64,000 nucleotides of DNA from Adenophora triphylla var. japonica (taxonomy: Eukaryota > Streptophyta > Magnoliopsida > Asterales > Campanulaceae), in assembly GCA_022495995.1 (NCBI GenBank), contig JAFEMH010001352.1, positions 1 through 64,000 on the forward strand, given 5' to 3'. The notes beneath the pieces are model-generated. The model saw only the letters and a program-made list of their open reading frames with translations. It ran no database searches and was not told where the DNA came from. A program made the translations under genes and the position numbers. Of the stretch, positions 55,496 to 64,000 are shown in pieces (positions within the stretch are counted from its first letter, which is position 1; each line of letters begins with the position of its first letter).

Positions 55496-58439
55496 ATGGC
55501 GGAAAGAATTAGACGAGGTCATCGGTAAAGGAGCCAAGAGGCCATCGAGAGGAGATTGGATCTCCAAAGGAATTGCTCTTCCTTTGTGCCTTCGACAAGG
55601 AATCCGGATGTGTTGTATCCGGATTCAGAGGTGCACAACTTGCGGGGGAGGACAGTAAGGGAGGTAAGAAATCAATTTTTGCTTTGATTCTTGCTTGAAT
55701 TGTTGTATGCTAGAACTAGATTTTAGTTTTTGCTTATTTGGGGCTTTTGTTGTTGCCATGATCAATTTGTGAAATTGATGTTGATTTGTTGAAATTGAAT
55801 GTGTAAGAATTGTGGGTATGCTATTTTTGTGCAAAAGTGTGGAGATTAGCTCTTATTTGTAAAAATAAAGTGCCTCTCTTTGAAATGCATGCTTCGGTGA
55901 TTTGTACCTTATGCTATTTTCGTATATACATTGTGAAAAAATTGCCTTGTAGGGACGGACTTTATGGGAAAAGTGTGACGTGTGTCGTATTTTTGTGACG
56001 GATTTTGTCTGAAAGTGTGAAATTTATGTGCCATGTTTTTGTGACGGGCTTTTGAAAATGTGTCATGTAGGGACGGATCCCTCTTTTGAGAAAATTGCAT
56101 AGTGTGTTCCGTGTTTTAGTGATGGTCTATTGAAAATGTGTCGTGTAGTGCGTGCCGTGTTTTTGTGACGGGCTCTTGCATTTTGAAAATGTGACGTGTG
56201 TGCTGTGTTTTTATGACGGGCTCTGTGGGGAAAGTTATGTGCAATGTGTGTCATGTTTTTTGTGACGGGCTCTTGTTTTGAAAATGTGATGTGTGTGCCG
56301 TGTTTTTGTTACGGGCTCTTGTGTTTTTCCTTGTTGGGATGGACTTTTTATGCTTTCATTTCATTTTTTTTATATTTGCATTAAGTACTGTTATTGACGT
56401 ACCTTTGCTGTGTTTACCTGCAGGATGAGGTGCCTTTGTTTGGAAAGGCGAAGAAGATGAAGTCTCGGGGGTCGCTCGAGGCCGTAGTTGAGCTGTGGCA
56501 GCACCTGCTAGAGATCTCCAGGGAGGGTAGACCGAGTCCTAAGGGGCTGGTCTTTGATTCTGGTTTGGTCGTGTTTGTTGAGAACTTTGTCGGGATCGCG
56601 AAGACGCAGAAGAACAAAGGCATCTTCTTGGCATTGTCTGAGTACTGGTGGGACACCACGCATACCTTCCACCTTAGTTGGGGAGAGGTGACGGTGACTC
56701 CTACAGATTTTACGGCGATCATTGGGCTTTCCTTCAAGTGAGGGCCAGTGAGTTGGCGGGACAGGATGTCCGATGGGGTGCTGGCGGAGCTGCTGGGCTT
56801 TGCGCCCTATCCTCATAAGGGCTTAGGCATGTTGTACAGCGATGTAGAGGCACAGATCACGGCCAACATCGGCGCTTATCGCCGGGGCACTAGATTGGTG
56901 ATGGCTGAGCAGCTGGCGTGCTCCTTTCTGTGGTTTGCTCTTTCCGAGACTCTGTTCTCGAACCACGCCTCTTCCACTCTTTTCCCTCTGCTGGAGAGTT
57001 TGGTGGACTTGGGGAGGGTTGGTAAGATTGCTTGGGGCGAGGCGGGCTTGGCTGAGCTCTATTTTTCCATGGACAGGTTTAGCCGGGGCGTGGCCAATTC
57101 CCTGGGATGCTTCGATTTTGCACTGGAGGTATGAGTTTATTGCTGTTTGTGGTTTAGCAGTTTATCATTTCTATGTCTTCTTTTTCTTTTGTTTCTGAGC
57201 AATGTCCGCTTTTTGTTGCAGGTTTGGTGCTATGAGATCTTTCGGTGCCAGCTGTGGGACCGGGACGATGTGCGGCCTACCCTGCCATGTTGGGATGGGC
57301 TTGTCCTTTGAGGAGGAGGAGGAAGACCAAAGGGAAGCTCACCATTGCATATCGGGATGTACAGGAGTTCCTAGAGAGGGATAGCCCGGCGGGGTTTGAG
57401 TTGTACCCTTGGGCTCGGTATGGCAATGACGAGCTTGAGGGCGGTCCCGCGGTGACGCGACAGAGGAAGATGCTGCGGGGCCTTACTTGTGATGTCAAGT
57501 ATATGGGGGAGAGGGTCTTCTGGTAGCATGGCCCAGGTGAGTCCCCTGTGGCTCCAAGGGATCTGCCCTTCGGTATGATGCATTCTCGTAACATGGATGT
57601 GCTGGAGCACGAGAGGTACCTGGATGGCATGAGCGCCGAGGAGTTCATCCTATATGGCGAGGAGTACGGGGCCTTTGTCAGGCAGAAGCTGAGGACGCCA
57701 CAGGTTTTGGCGAGGGAGAGGCAGGATGGCCCACCACGCCCCCCAGATGTTTTGGTGCCTGAGCCGGACATCACGTATGTACACGGGGATTCTTCGAGGA
57801 GGAGGGTGTCAGTGCCCATCCCGGAGCAGGCTCCTGCTGCTTATCGGGTTGACCCGGATGCTCCGGTGAGTGTGCTTACTCTTTTCCATCTTGGCATGTT
57901 TTTTGTATTTTTCTCTTTTGTCGAGTATGATTGTATCTCTTTAGCTGAGCATTTCTTTGGTTGTTTTCTTGTTCTGGTCTCGGGAAGATCCTTTGATACG
58001 CTGACCCGTCGGTTTTATGGGGATGAGGTCCTTTGCAAAGAAGCTCTCGGGGAAGCTGTCTTGCAGGTCTTCGCGGCAGGCGGCAGCGTTCGAGCCAATG
58101 CCTTCGAGAAGGTCCATGGATACTCCTTCGTTGAGGGCTGAGCCAGGGCCACAGCCGGAGGTACCGATTCGGGGGCGGCATAGTCTTGATGCAGGGACGT
58201 CTTCGGGGGCCCAGAGGCCGCAGACTCTTCATCAGTTCTTTCCTTCGCAGGAAGCACAGGGAGAGGGTTCGTCGGCGCATCTCTTCTATGATCCTTTCAC
58301 CGGGTTTGATCCTTCGGAGTACTTCGAGTACTCGCCTTAGGAGGGGGTCCAGTATTCCGATGATGAGGGTGTGATTGGCGAGTTTGCCGAGATGCCGGAC
58401 TTCTCGTTTGTGGAGGTTGATGATGATGAGTCGGAGTAG
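55496..58439 (+). pseudogene. Antisense plant mobile domain (PMD) gene of Tat copy 2, spliced
   Basis: Exon 1 (55,496-55,663; MAERIRRGHR, one TAA, then RSQEAIERRLDLQ) ends at GTAAGA. Exon 2 (56,424-57,128) follows TTACCTGCAG. It encodes the PMD: SLEAVVELWQHLLEI, EYWWDTTHTFHLSWGEVTVT and PTDFTAIIGLSF, one TGA at 56,739, then LGMLYSDVEAQITANIGAYR, LACSFLWFALSETLFSN and KIAWGEAGLAELYFSMDRF. Exon 3 (57,222-57,865) starts VWCYEIFRCQLWDRDD, shifts frame, and includes DVQEFLERDSPAGFELYPWA. The final exon holds SFDTLTRRF, MRSFAKKLSGKLSCRSSR and an acidic tail to TAG at 58,437-58,439; its acceptor is uncertain. A TAATAAAAC polyadenylation-like signal is near 58,503. PMD proteins are linked to transposons and to silencing control; the role here is unknown. 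Lesions differ from those of copy 1. Confidence 0.8.
55930..56345 (+). repeat. Tandem repeats inside PMD intron 1 (copy 2)
   Basis: Six or so units contain GTGCCGTGTTTTTGTGACGG followed by GCTCTTG and GAAAATGTG; lengths vary from about 50 to 95 bp. Corresponds to the array in copy 1's intron 1. The array lies wholly between a GTAAGA donor and a CTGCAG acceptor. Confidence 0.65.
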
Positions 58440-58766
58440 GGCTCATTTGCTTTCCCTCTTTTCGTTGTTTTTTTTTTATTTAGCAACATACATTTTGTAC
58501 CTGTAATAAAACATTTGTATATGCACAACAAAGTATTTTATTTGAGATGTAATGCCGTATTTTGTGATTCCCGGGGATTGACCTAGGAATTGTTGCTAGT
58601 TTATTTTTATTTTGTGCATGTCACGTGATCCGGGAATGCATTTGTGGTTAGTGTATGGTTTCCAGAAATGGCTTTGGCCAGGATTTTGGGCAGTTGGGGG
58701 TAGGGTCCTGCCGAGAGCAGTAGCTGTTTTGCAATTTGCTGAAAACGTGGGGACATGCTGCAAAAT

Positions 58767-58812
58767 GGTCTGCACGGGCCCATCCAGCATGAAAAGTGGT
58801 CCATGCGGATCC
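58767..58812 (+). promoter_or_regulatory. Decayed palindromes upstream of the antisense DUF7745-like gene (copy 2)
   Basis: GGTCTGCACGGGCC (58,767-58,780) and GGTCCATGCGGATCC (58,798-58,812) lie about 115-160 bp before the ATG at 58,927, the same place as the perfect palindromes of copy 1. They differ from the consensus mostly by transitions. A GAGGAAATAAGAG TATA-like stretch follows near 58,827. Confidence 0.45.
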
Positions 58813-58926
58813 ACCTTGATTTTGGGGAGGAAATAAGAGCCACAGGATGTCTGGACTTCCCCCACTTCCCATTTGCAGTCATTTCGAGCTTTCTTCCTCA
58901 TTTCTCTAGAAACCTCCATTTTTGCC

Positions 58927-60450
58927 ATGGATTCTTCGTCCGTTCCGAGAGTTTTGCCGAGGATTTCGAAGGAGAGGCAAGCATACTTCCTTGAGCGGCT
59001 CAAAATGTGGATGAGGCACCATATGAGGCACAATAGGCGGGCGTTCAAGGTGAGATTTTGACTCTACTCGGTTTGGTCCCTTAAGGAGTTAGTTCTTGAT
59101 TGGGAGTTGTTGCGGGCTGCCGTGAAGTTCTGGGATGTTAGGAGGCACGTGTATAGCTTCTCCTACAATGAAGTGACGCCCACCTTTGAGGATTTTTGGG
59201 CTTTGATTGGAGGACCGGAGGTGGATGCCATCTCACTTCCTGTGATTGGCGGTGCAGCCGTGAGTATGAAGCTCGCATGCTTTCTTCGGACTTCGTTGGA
59301 AGAAGTGCAGGGTATGACTTTCGATTCTGGTCATATTGACATTTCTGCTCTGCCGGAGCGATTTATGAGCGATGATGAGAGTGACGTCTCGTGGGATACA
59401 TTTGCCTTGTGCGTGATAGCGACGCTTTTCATGGTCAGCTCCCTTGGGGTATATGACGGCGCTTTGCTGGATGTGGTAGGGCACTGCCGAGCCGGGGAGA
59501 ATATTGTTCCATTGGTGCTGGGGGAGACCCTTTATGGCATTGATCGTCTGGCGACTGGGGATAGGTTCATGAGAGGGGGAAGCCCCACTTTGCTCACCCT
59601 GTGGTTGCGAGAGAGGCTTCAGGCTATGCCCAAGTCTCCGGCATCTTTTAGCCCATGGACGTTTGCTTAGCGACTTCTTGTATTGGATATGGATCAGCCC
59701 GCCTGGGAGAGATGAATGACACAGCTTGGTACGCATCAGATCCGTTGGTGGGTTCCTCATTGGGGGATTGAGACTAGGAGGGCCTTTCAGGAAGGTTCCT
59801 ATGTCGTCAAAGTTCCAGGTTTATCTTGGTCCTCCTTCTATATTCTGTCGCTTGTTTCCCGACAGTTCGGGATAAGGCAGGAGCCTTTGCTGGGCTGGGA
59901 TGACATCGCCACTGCGGAGGTAGCTTCTCTTTGTATGGCAGCTTTTGATGCTCTTTTATATTTTTTGAGGGTATGGAAGTATTCCGCTTTCCCTCCTGTG
60001 GTGCTCCTTCGACGTCGGGAGAGTGTTGTGTTGACCATCGAGTACCTGGATTGGTACGAGCAGCATGTCGGGCAGTCCCAAGTGGTTTTGGGAAGTAGGC
60101 GTGAAGCAATTCTGGGGCAAGGTTGTCGTCCTAGCTATAGCCTTAGGAGTGCCGAAGCCTGGTCTAACCCTCAAAATGTGACAGGAGATGCTTTATTCGA
60201 CTACGAGACCAGAGTTGACCGACTGACGGAGAGAGGTCCTCTTTTGCAGACTCACAGGGAGGAGATCTGGGCTGATGCACGAACGAATGAAGCTCTGCGA
60301 GCTGTTGGATTGTTTGACACTACGGGGAGGACCCCTAATCTCGGAATGAGAGAGACAGAGTTGGCTCGCGTGGAGCGAAAGAAGACTCGCCGGGGACGAG
60401 GGAAGAAAGGGAAGAATGGTGAGGGGACAAGTGCAGATGGCGCGGAATGA
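58927..60450 (+). pseudogene. Antisense DUF7745-like gene of Tat copy 2 (about 500 codons)
   Basis: Start MDSSSVPRVLPRISKERQAY. A basic helix follows (KMWMRHHMRHNRR), a TGA at about 59,056 where copy 1 has Arg, then LLRAAVKFWDVRRHVYSFSY and PTFEDFWALIGGPEV, the segment that suggests DUF7745. The 187-codon frame (59,107-59,670) continues with CVIATLFMVSSLGVYDGALL and ALPERFMSDDESD. A stop and a short gap precede the 244-codon distal frame (59,716-60,450): GTHQIRWWVPHWGIETRRAF, SLCMAAFDALLYFLRVWKYS, and a C-terminal RKKTRRGRGKKGKNG tail that may bind nucleic acid or direct nuclear entry. No intron is evident. It is convergent with pol and ends about 800 bp from it. The function is unknown; frame order and length are conserved in copy 1. 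Confidence 0.7.
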
Positions 60451-60485
60451 CCTCCTAAGTATCCATTCATTCCATTGCAGACACA

Positions 60486-60776
60486 TTATTTGTTAAATGT
60501 ATTAAGCTGTCTTTTAGCATGTTGTGAACTTGAGAGTAGACCGTGCTTGAACTCATCAAGAAATGTTGTAATCGTTAGTGATTTGTGATTTACTTTTAAA
60601 GTTTTGTCGAGATGCAAGATCTCTTGTTCGCCTTTTGTTTCCTTTGTGAGCCCTGGCGACGTCCAGCTTTGGACCTTCCTGTTGTATTTGTGGACTGAAG
60701 CAGTCTGAGCCTTGACGGCATCCCTTTTTGTTTGGGTTTTGTGTTTGGATGGGAAGGTTGGATGTTTTCTTGACAA
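60486..60776 (-). CDS. Conserved short sense ORF (96 codons), copy 2
   Basis: The counterpart of the frame at 3,048-3,356 in copy 1. The distal half (LDKTLKVNHKSLTITTFLDE, then FKHGLLSSSQHAKRQ) is almost the same in both. No domain recognised. It lies between the 3' ends of two convergent units and could simply be conserved untranslated sequence. Confidence 0.25.
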   Translation of the reverse strand: MSRKHPTFPSKHKTQTKRDAVKAQTASVHKYNRKVQSWTSPGLTKETKGEQEILHLDKTLKVNHKSLTITTFLDEFKHGLLSSSQHAKRQLNTFNK

Positions 60777-61251
60777 GTCATTTTTGACGGTCTTTTCCGT
60801 GACTTCCTTGTTTCTTGTTTGTCGTCGCTGGGTCCTTGACCTCGTTTTTTTGTAGCATCTGCTTGAGCTCTTTTTTTTTAAGATTTTGCTTGAGCTCTTT
60901 TTTTTTTTTTTGAAAGATTCTGCTTGAGCTCTTTTTTTTTGTTATTTTTTTGAAGCGCGTGAGGACGAAGGCAAGCCCCTAGCTTGTTGTTGACATGGGT
61001 CATGCTGAGTGACCTTTTGATGTCCTTTGATGTTGCCGCCGTCGTTTGACTTGGTCAAGGTGAGGGTGGGGGCATGTTTTGGAAAGTGTATAGTTTGATG
61101 GAGGTCTTGGTTGACATTCAAACCTTTTTGTTTTTTGTGTGTCTTTAGACCGGACCAATTAAGGTTGCCTACGTTCCCCCCGGACTAGAGGGCTCAGGTC
61201 TGCGTAGTTTGACACTACAAGGAGTGTCAGGAGATGCACAGTTGATCTTCT
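60777..61251 (-). repeat. A-rich (T-rich on +) spacer with GAGCTC blocks between pol and the antisense genes
   Basis: Three blocks of a T8-12 run next to TGCTTGAGCTCTT (60,855-60,945), matching the poly-A/GAGCTC blocks of copy 1. No ORF. Confidence 0.6.
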
Positions 61252-62240
61252 TTAGGCAAAGTATCTGCGAAGTTTGCTTCGGTTGACTGGATTCATGAAG
61301 GGATTGCCGTCTAGGTCTGTCAGCTTCATGGCATCTCCGGAGAAGATCTTTTGAACCACGAAAGGGCCGATCCATGTTGGTTCCCACTTTCCTAGTGGGT
61401 TGGTTCGAGTGGGAGGCTTTTCCTTGAGTACCAAAGTACAAGGTGTAGCTTCTCGGGCCAATCTCATCCTCGGGTGGTCATTTTTCGGATGATCCTTTTG
61501 AGGGTATTGTTTGCTGCTTCTACTGCGCCGTTTGTTTGCGGTCTATAGGGAGAATACTTATGGCGTGTGATCTTGAATTCGACCAGCAGTCTGTCGCATT
61601 CTCCTTCGAAGTGGGAGCCGTTGTCTGATATGACCTCGTTCGGGATGCCGTATCGGCATAGGATGTTTTCCTTAAGGAAATGGGCGACCTTCTTGGAAGT
61701 TAGCACCTTATATGACTTGGCTTCGACCCATTTTGTGAAGTAGTCAATGGCTACCAAGATGAATTCGTGGCCGTTGCTGCCTGGCGGAGCGATTTTTCCG
61801 ATGACGTCAATTCCCCACGTAGCGAAGGGCCAGGGCGTAGTCATGTAGTAGAGATCGTGAGGAGGTAGATGATTGAGGTTGGAGAACCGTTGGCACTTGT
61901 CGCAGCTTCGGACAAAGTGGATGCAGTCTGCCTCCATGGAGATCCAGTAGTAGCCCATTTGAAGAATGATTTGCATCAGGGCTCTGGCGTTCATGTGGGG
62001 GCCGCAAGCCCCATTTTGGACTTCGTTCATGAGCTCGTTTGCTTTTTCCTGGCTGATGCAGCATAGGAGTGGTCCTTGGTAGCGTTTTTGTATAGCATGT
62101 CTCCAAGGATGACAAAGTGAGAGGCAAGGCATTTTAGGGCCATAACGCTCTTGGCTTTGATTCCTTCTTTGCATTGGCCTTCCTCGTTCATGAAGTCGAT
62201 TTCCTCGCTCTTGAGGTATTGGAAGATCTGATTGTACCAC
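61252..62240 (-). pseudogene. Tat copy 2 integrase
   Basis: The 258-codon frame (62,240-61,464) has the zinc-binding domain (NGACGPHMN, then CDKCQRF) and the core: TWGIDVIGKIAPPG (first Asp), FILVAIDYFTKWVEAKSYK, IPNEVISDNGSHFEGE (second Asp) and NGAVEAANNTLKRIIRKM (catalytic Glu). It enters from the upstream pol frame by a shift near 62,047, in an A5 run. After a stop at 61,464 the C-terminal frame (61,467-61,252) has GKWEPTWIGPFVVQKIFSGD, a GPY/F module. About 270 bp present in copy 1 between them are missing, apparently deleted at a short CACCTTG/GACCTTG repeat. Catalytic residues are all present. Confidence 0.9.
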
Positions 62241-63451
62241 GGCTCGTTGATGGGCTCGGGTTCTGGTTCGATCTCGCAGCAGTAGGCGGGAATTTCCTTT
62301 CTTCCCACTTTAAATGGCTTGATTACCTTTCCCTCGGGGATTTCTACGAGTGAAGCCAGGGTGGCTAGGGCGTCTGCAAACCGGTTCCGGTCTCTTGGCA
62401 AGTAGTGGAAGGTGACCTCTTTGAATTGCGTGATGAGGTCTTCCATGCAGGCGTGGTATTTTTGCAAGCCTAGGTCTATTGTTTTCCATTTGTTGGAAAC
62501 TTGATTGATGATCAGGGCTGAGTCCCCGTAGACCTCGAGTTTCTGGACGTTCCTTTCGAGTGCGGCCTCTAGTCCGGCGGCGCAGGCTTCGTATTCGGCG
62601 GCATTGTTGGTTACCTCAAAATTCAACTTTATGGCGATTGGGGTGTGCTCGTCCTTTGGGTTGACCAAGAGCATACCAATGACGTTTCCTCTTTTGTTGG
62701 CTGCTACGTCAAAGAACAGTTTCCATCGGTTTTTACCTTCAAGTGTGAAGATTCCTTCATCTGGAAATTGTGGCTCGGGACCTTGGGCCTCGTCGGTTGG
62801 GAAGTCGGCCAGTTGCTCGGCCATTACCCGTCCCTTGATTGACTTCTGGTTTATGTACTTGATGTCAAACTCCGCTAGGAAGAAAGACCATTTGGCGAGT
62901 CTCATTGATAGTGATGGTTTGTCGAAAAGGTATTTGACTGGGTCCATTCTGGAGACCAAGTGCACTGTGTGCGACTGCATATAGTGTCGTAGCTTTCCGA
63001 TAACCCATACTAGAGCTGCGCAGGTTTTCTCGAGGGCTGAGTAATTGAGTTCGCTGCCTTGAAACTTTCGACTGACGAAGTAGATGACGTTCTCGACTCG
63101 TGACTCTTTCTTTTCTTGATAGAACATGGCTCCGACTGCGGTGTCGGTCACAGTTAGGTATAGCAAAAGTGGCTTCTCCTCGTGGGGAGGACAGAGGATC
63201 GGAGGACTCACAAGGTATGCCTTTATCTTTTCAAAGGCATCTTGGCATTCCGAGTTCCATTCGATGTCTGCATTTTGCTTAATTAGTCTGAAGATTGGCT
63301 CGCACATGGAGGTCAACTGATTGACGAAGCGACTGATGTACTGCAGGCGACCCATGAAGATATTTACCTCAGTTTGGGTTTGCAGTGGTCTCATTTCGAT
63401 GATGGCCTTGATCTTTTGAGGATCAACTTTGATGCCTCGCTCGGTGACCAT
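62027..63451 (-). pseudogene. Tat copy 2 RT connection, RNase H and archaeal-type RNase H
   Basis: A 474-codon frame. It begins in the RT thumb (GIKVDPQKIKAIIEMRPLQT), then the gypsy RNase H (LLYLTVTDTAVGAMFYQE, IYFVSRKFQGSELNYSALEK, LADFPTDEA). A second RNase H follows: WKLFFDVAANKRGNVIGMLL (Asp), FEVTNNAAEYEACAAGLEAA (Glu), LEVYGDSALIINQVSNKW (Asp) and LPRDRNRFADALATLASLV (Asp). Two RNase H domains in tandem are the hallmark of the Tat lineage. It ends in a linker with IFQYLKSEEIDFMNEE leading into integrase. The frame is continuous with the RT frame upstream apart from one stop. Confidence 0.92.
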
Positions 63452-63502
63452 GTATCCTAAGACTTTGCCTCGGGTGACTCCAAATGTGCCTTTGGCAAGG
63501 TT

Positions 63503-64000
63503 TTACCTCATTGAGTGTTTCCGGAGTCGATTGAAGAACTTTCTCAGGTCAGTGAGGCGTTGTCCATTTGATCCCTTTGAGTGGATGATTATGTCATCAA
63601 CGTACACTTCGATCTCTTTGTGGATCATGTCATGGAAGAGAGCGGTTGCTGCCCGTTGGTAGGTAGCCCCAGCGTTCTTTAGTCGGAACGGCATCACTGT
63701 GTAGCAGTAGGTTCCCCAAGGGGTTGTGAAGGCTGTTTTTTCTTGGTATTCTTCGGCCATCTTGATTTGATTGTAGCCGACAAACCTGTCCATGAAGGAC
63801 TTAACCTCAAAATTGGCCATAGTGTCTACCAACATGTCGATGTTTGGTAGTGGAAAGTCGTCCTTGGGACTTGCTTTGTTGAGATCTCGAAAGTCCACGC
63901 AGCAGCGTACTTTTCCGTTGGCCTTGGTGACCGTGACTATGTTGGAGAGCCATGTCGGGTATTCGATCACCCTTATGAAGCCGACGCGGAGCATCTTTTC
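63503..64000 (-). pseudogene. Tat copy 2 reverse transcriptase (cut by window end)
   Basis: RNA-dependent DNA polymerase. Visible motifs: SNIVTVTKANGKVRCCVDFR, DLNKASPKDDFPLPNIDMLV, FMDRFVGYNQIKMAEEYQEK, YTVMPFRLKNAGATYQRA and the catalytic YVDDIIIHSKG. A TAA at 63,503-63,505 is in frame with the RNase H frame that follows, so the break is a single nonsense change and not a frameshift. The remaining N-terminal RT, protease, gag and 5' LTR lie beyond 64,000. Confidence 0.9.

Larger units (their letters stand above)
52922..64000 (-). mobile_element. Tat-lineage Ty3/gypsy retrotransposon copy 2 (partial, continues past the window)
   Basis: The 3' LTR (52,922-54,163), tandem repeats, two antisense genes and pol lie in this order from left to right, so the element runs on the minus strand. 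Pol has RT, RNase H, a second archaeal-type RNase H and integrase, the arrangement that defines the Tat lineage. It inserted in the copia 2 LTR; the 5 bases next to the LTR are ATCGC (52,917-52,921), and their partner would be at the far end. Same family as copy 1, in inverse orientation. Confidence 0.92.

Noticed and set aside
52922..64000. Endogenous pararetrovirus
   Set aside because: The element has LTRs, integrase and tandem RNase H domains, and no movement-protein or coat motif.

Overview
This window is a nest of transposable elements from a flowering plant nuclear genome, probably a eudicot; I cannot name the species. Plant-only signatures support this: Ty3/gypsy elements of the Tat lineage with a second (archaeal-type) RNase H, a Sirevirus-like Ty1/copia element, a CACTA transposon with the CACTACAAGAAAA terminus, a plant mobile domain (PMD) gene, and spliced genes with GT-AG introns. 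I see no rRNA or tRNA gene, no CRISPR array and no clear single-copy host gene. The best host-like candidate is a broken replication protein A large-subunit gene.

Layout, left to right. (1) 1-11,367: the 3' part of a Tat-lineage element, copy 1, in + orientation: decayed integrase, then two genes on the opposite strand (a DUF7745-like gene at 3,373-4,884 and a PMD gene at 5,377-8,276), tandem repeats and a 3' LTR truncated at its end. (2) 11,368-17,000: AT-rich sequence holding a broken RPA1-like gene (12,634-15,497, minus strand) with a CACTA-like insertion, and a Mutator-like MITE. (3) 17,000-23,178: an intron-containing element gene with a gypsy-type transposon domain and a coiled coil, split by a solo LTR with perfect 5-bp target duplications. 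(4) 23,179-38,295: a Ty1/copia element on the minus strand, 15.1 kb with two 1.8-kb LTRs, a tRNA-Met primer site, gag, pol and a very long extra ORF downstream of pol. (5) 38,296-41,804: the 3' end of a second Tat family (34-bp tandem array and LTR), sitting in (6) 41,805-45,393, the gag-protease and 3' LTR of an Athila-type or TR-GAG element, itself sitting in (7) a second copia element on the plus strand (end of its extra ORF, then its 3' LTR from 46,238). That LTR is interrupted by (8) a 5,031-bp non-autonomous CACTA element (47,301-52,331) and then by (9) Tat copy 2 (52,922 to beyond 64,000, minus orientation) with LTR, antisense PMD and DUF7745-like genes, and a nearly continuous RT/RNase H/archaeal RNase H/integrase region.

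The most interesting system is the Tat family seen in copies 1 and 2. Between pol and the 3' LTR it carries two intron- or gene-like transcription units pointing against the element's own transcript. A 14-bp palindrome (GGTCCGTACGGACC) lies upstream of the start of each antisense gene and also upstream of the LTR TATA box. The unrelated Tat family at 39.9 kb has a different but equivalent palindrome at the same distance from its TATA box. This looks like one cis-element shared by the sense promoter and both antisense promoters; a role in co-regulation or counter-silencing is inference.

A second theme concerns data quality. In roughly 24.8-37.7 kb, CAG and CTG words are strongly depleted compared with the sister LTR, and the substitutions hit functional sites: the primer-binding site and the protease active site. 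This is the pattern expected from long-read base-calling errors at CHG-methylated cytosines, so copia 1 may be less broken than it appears.
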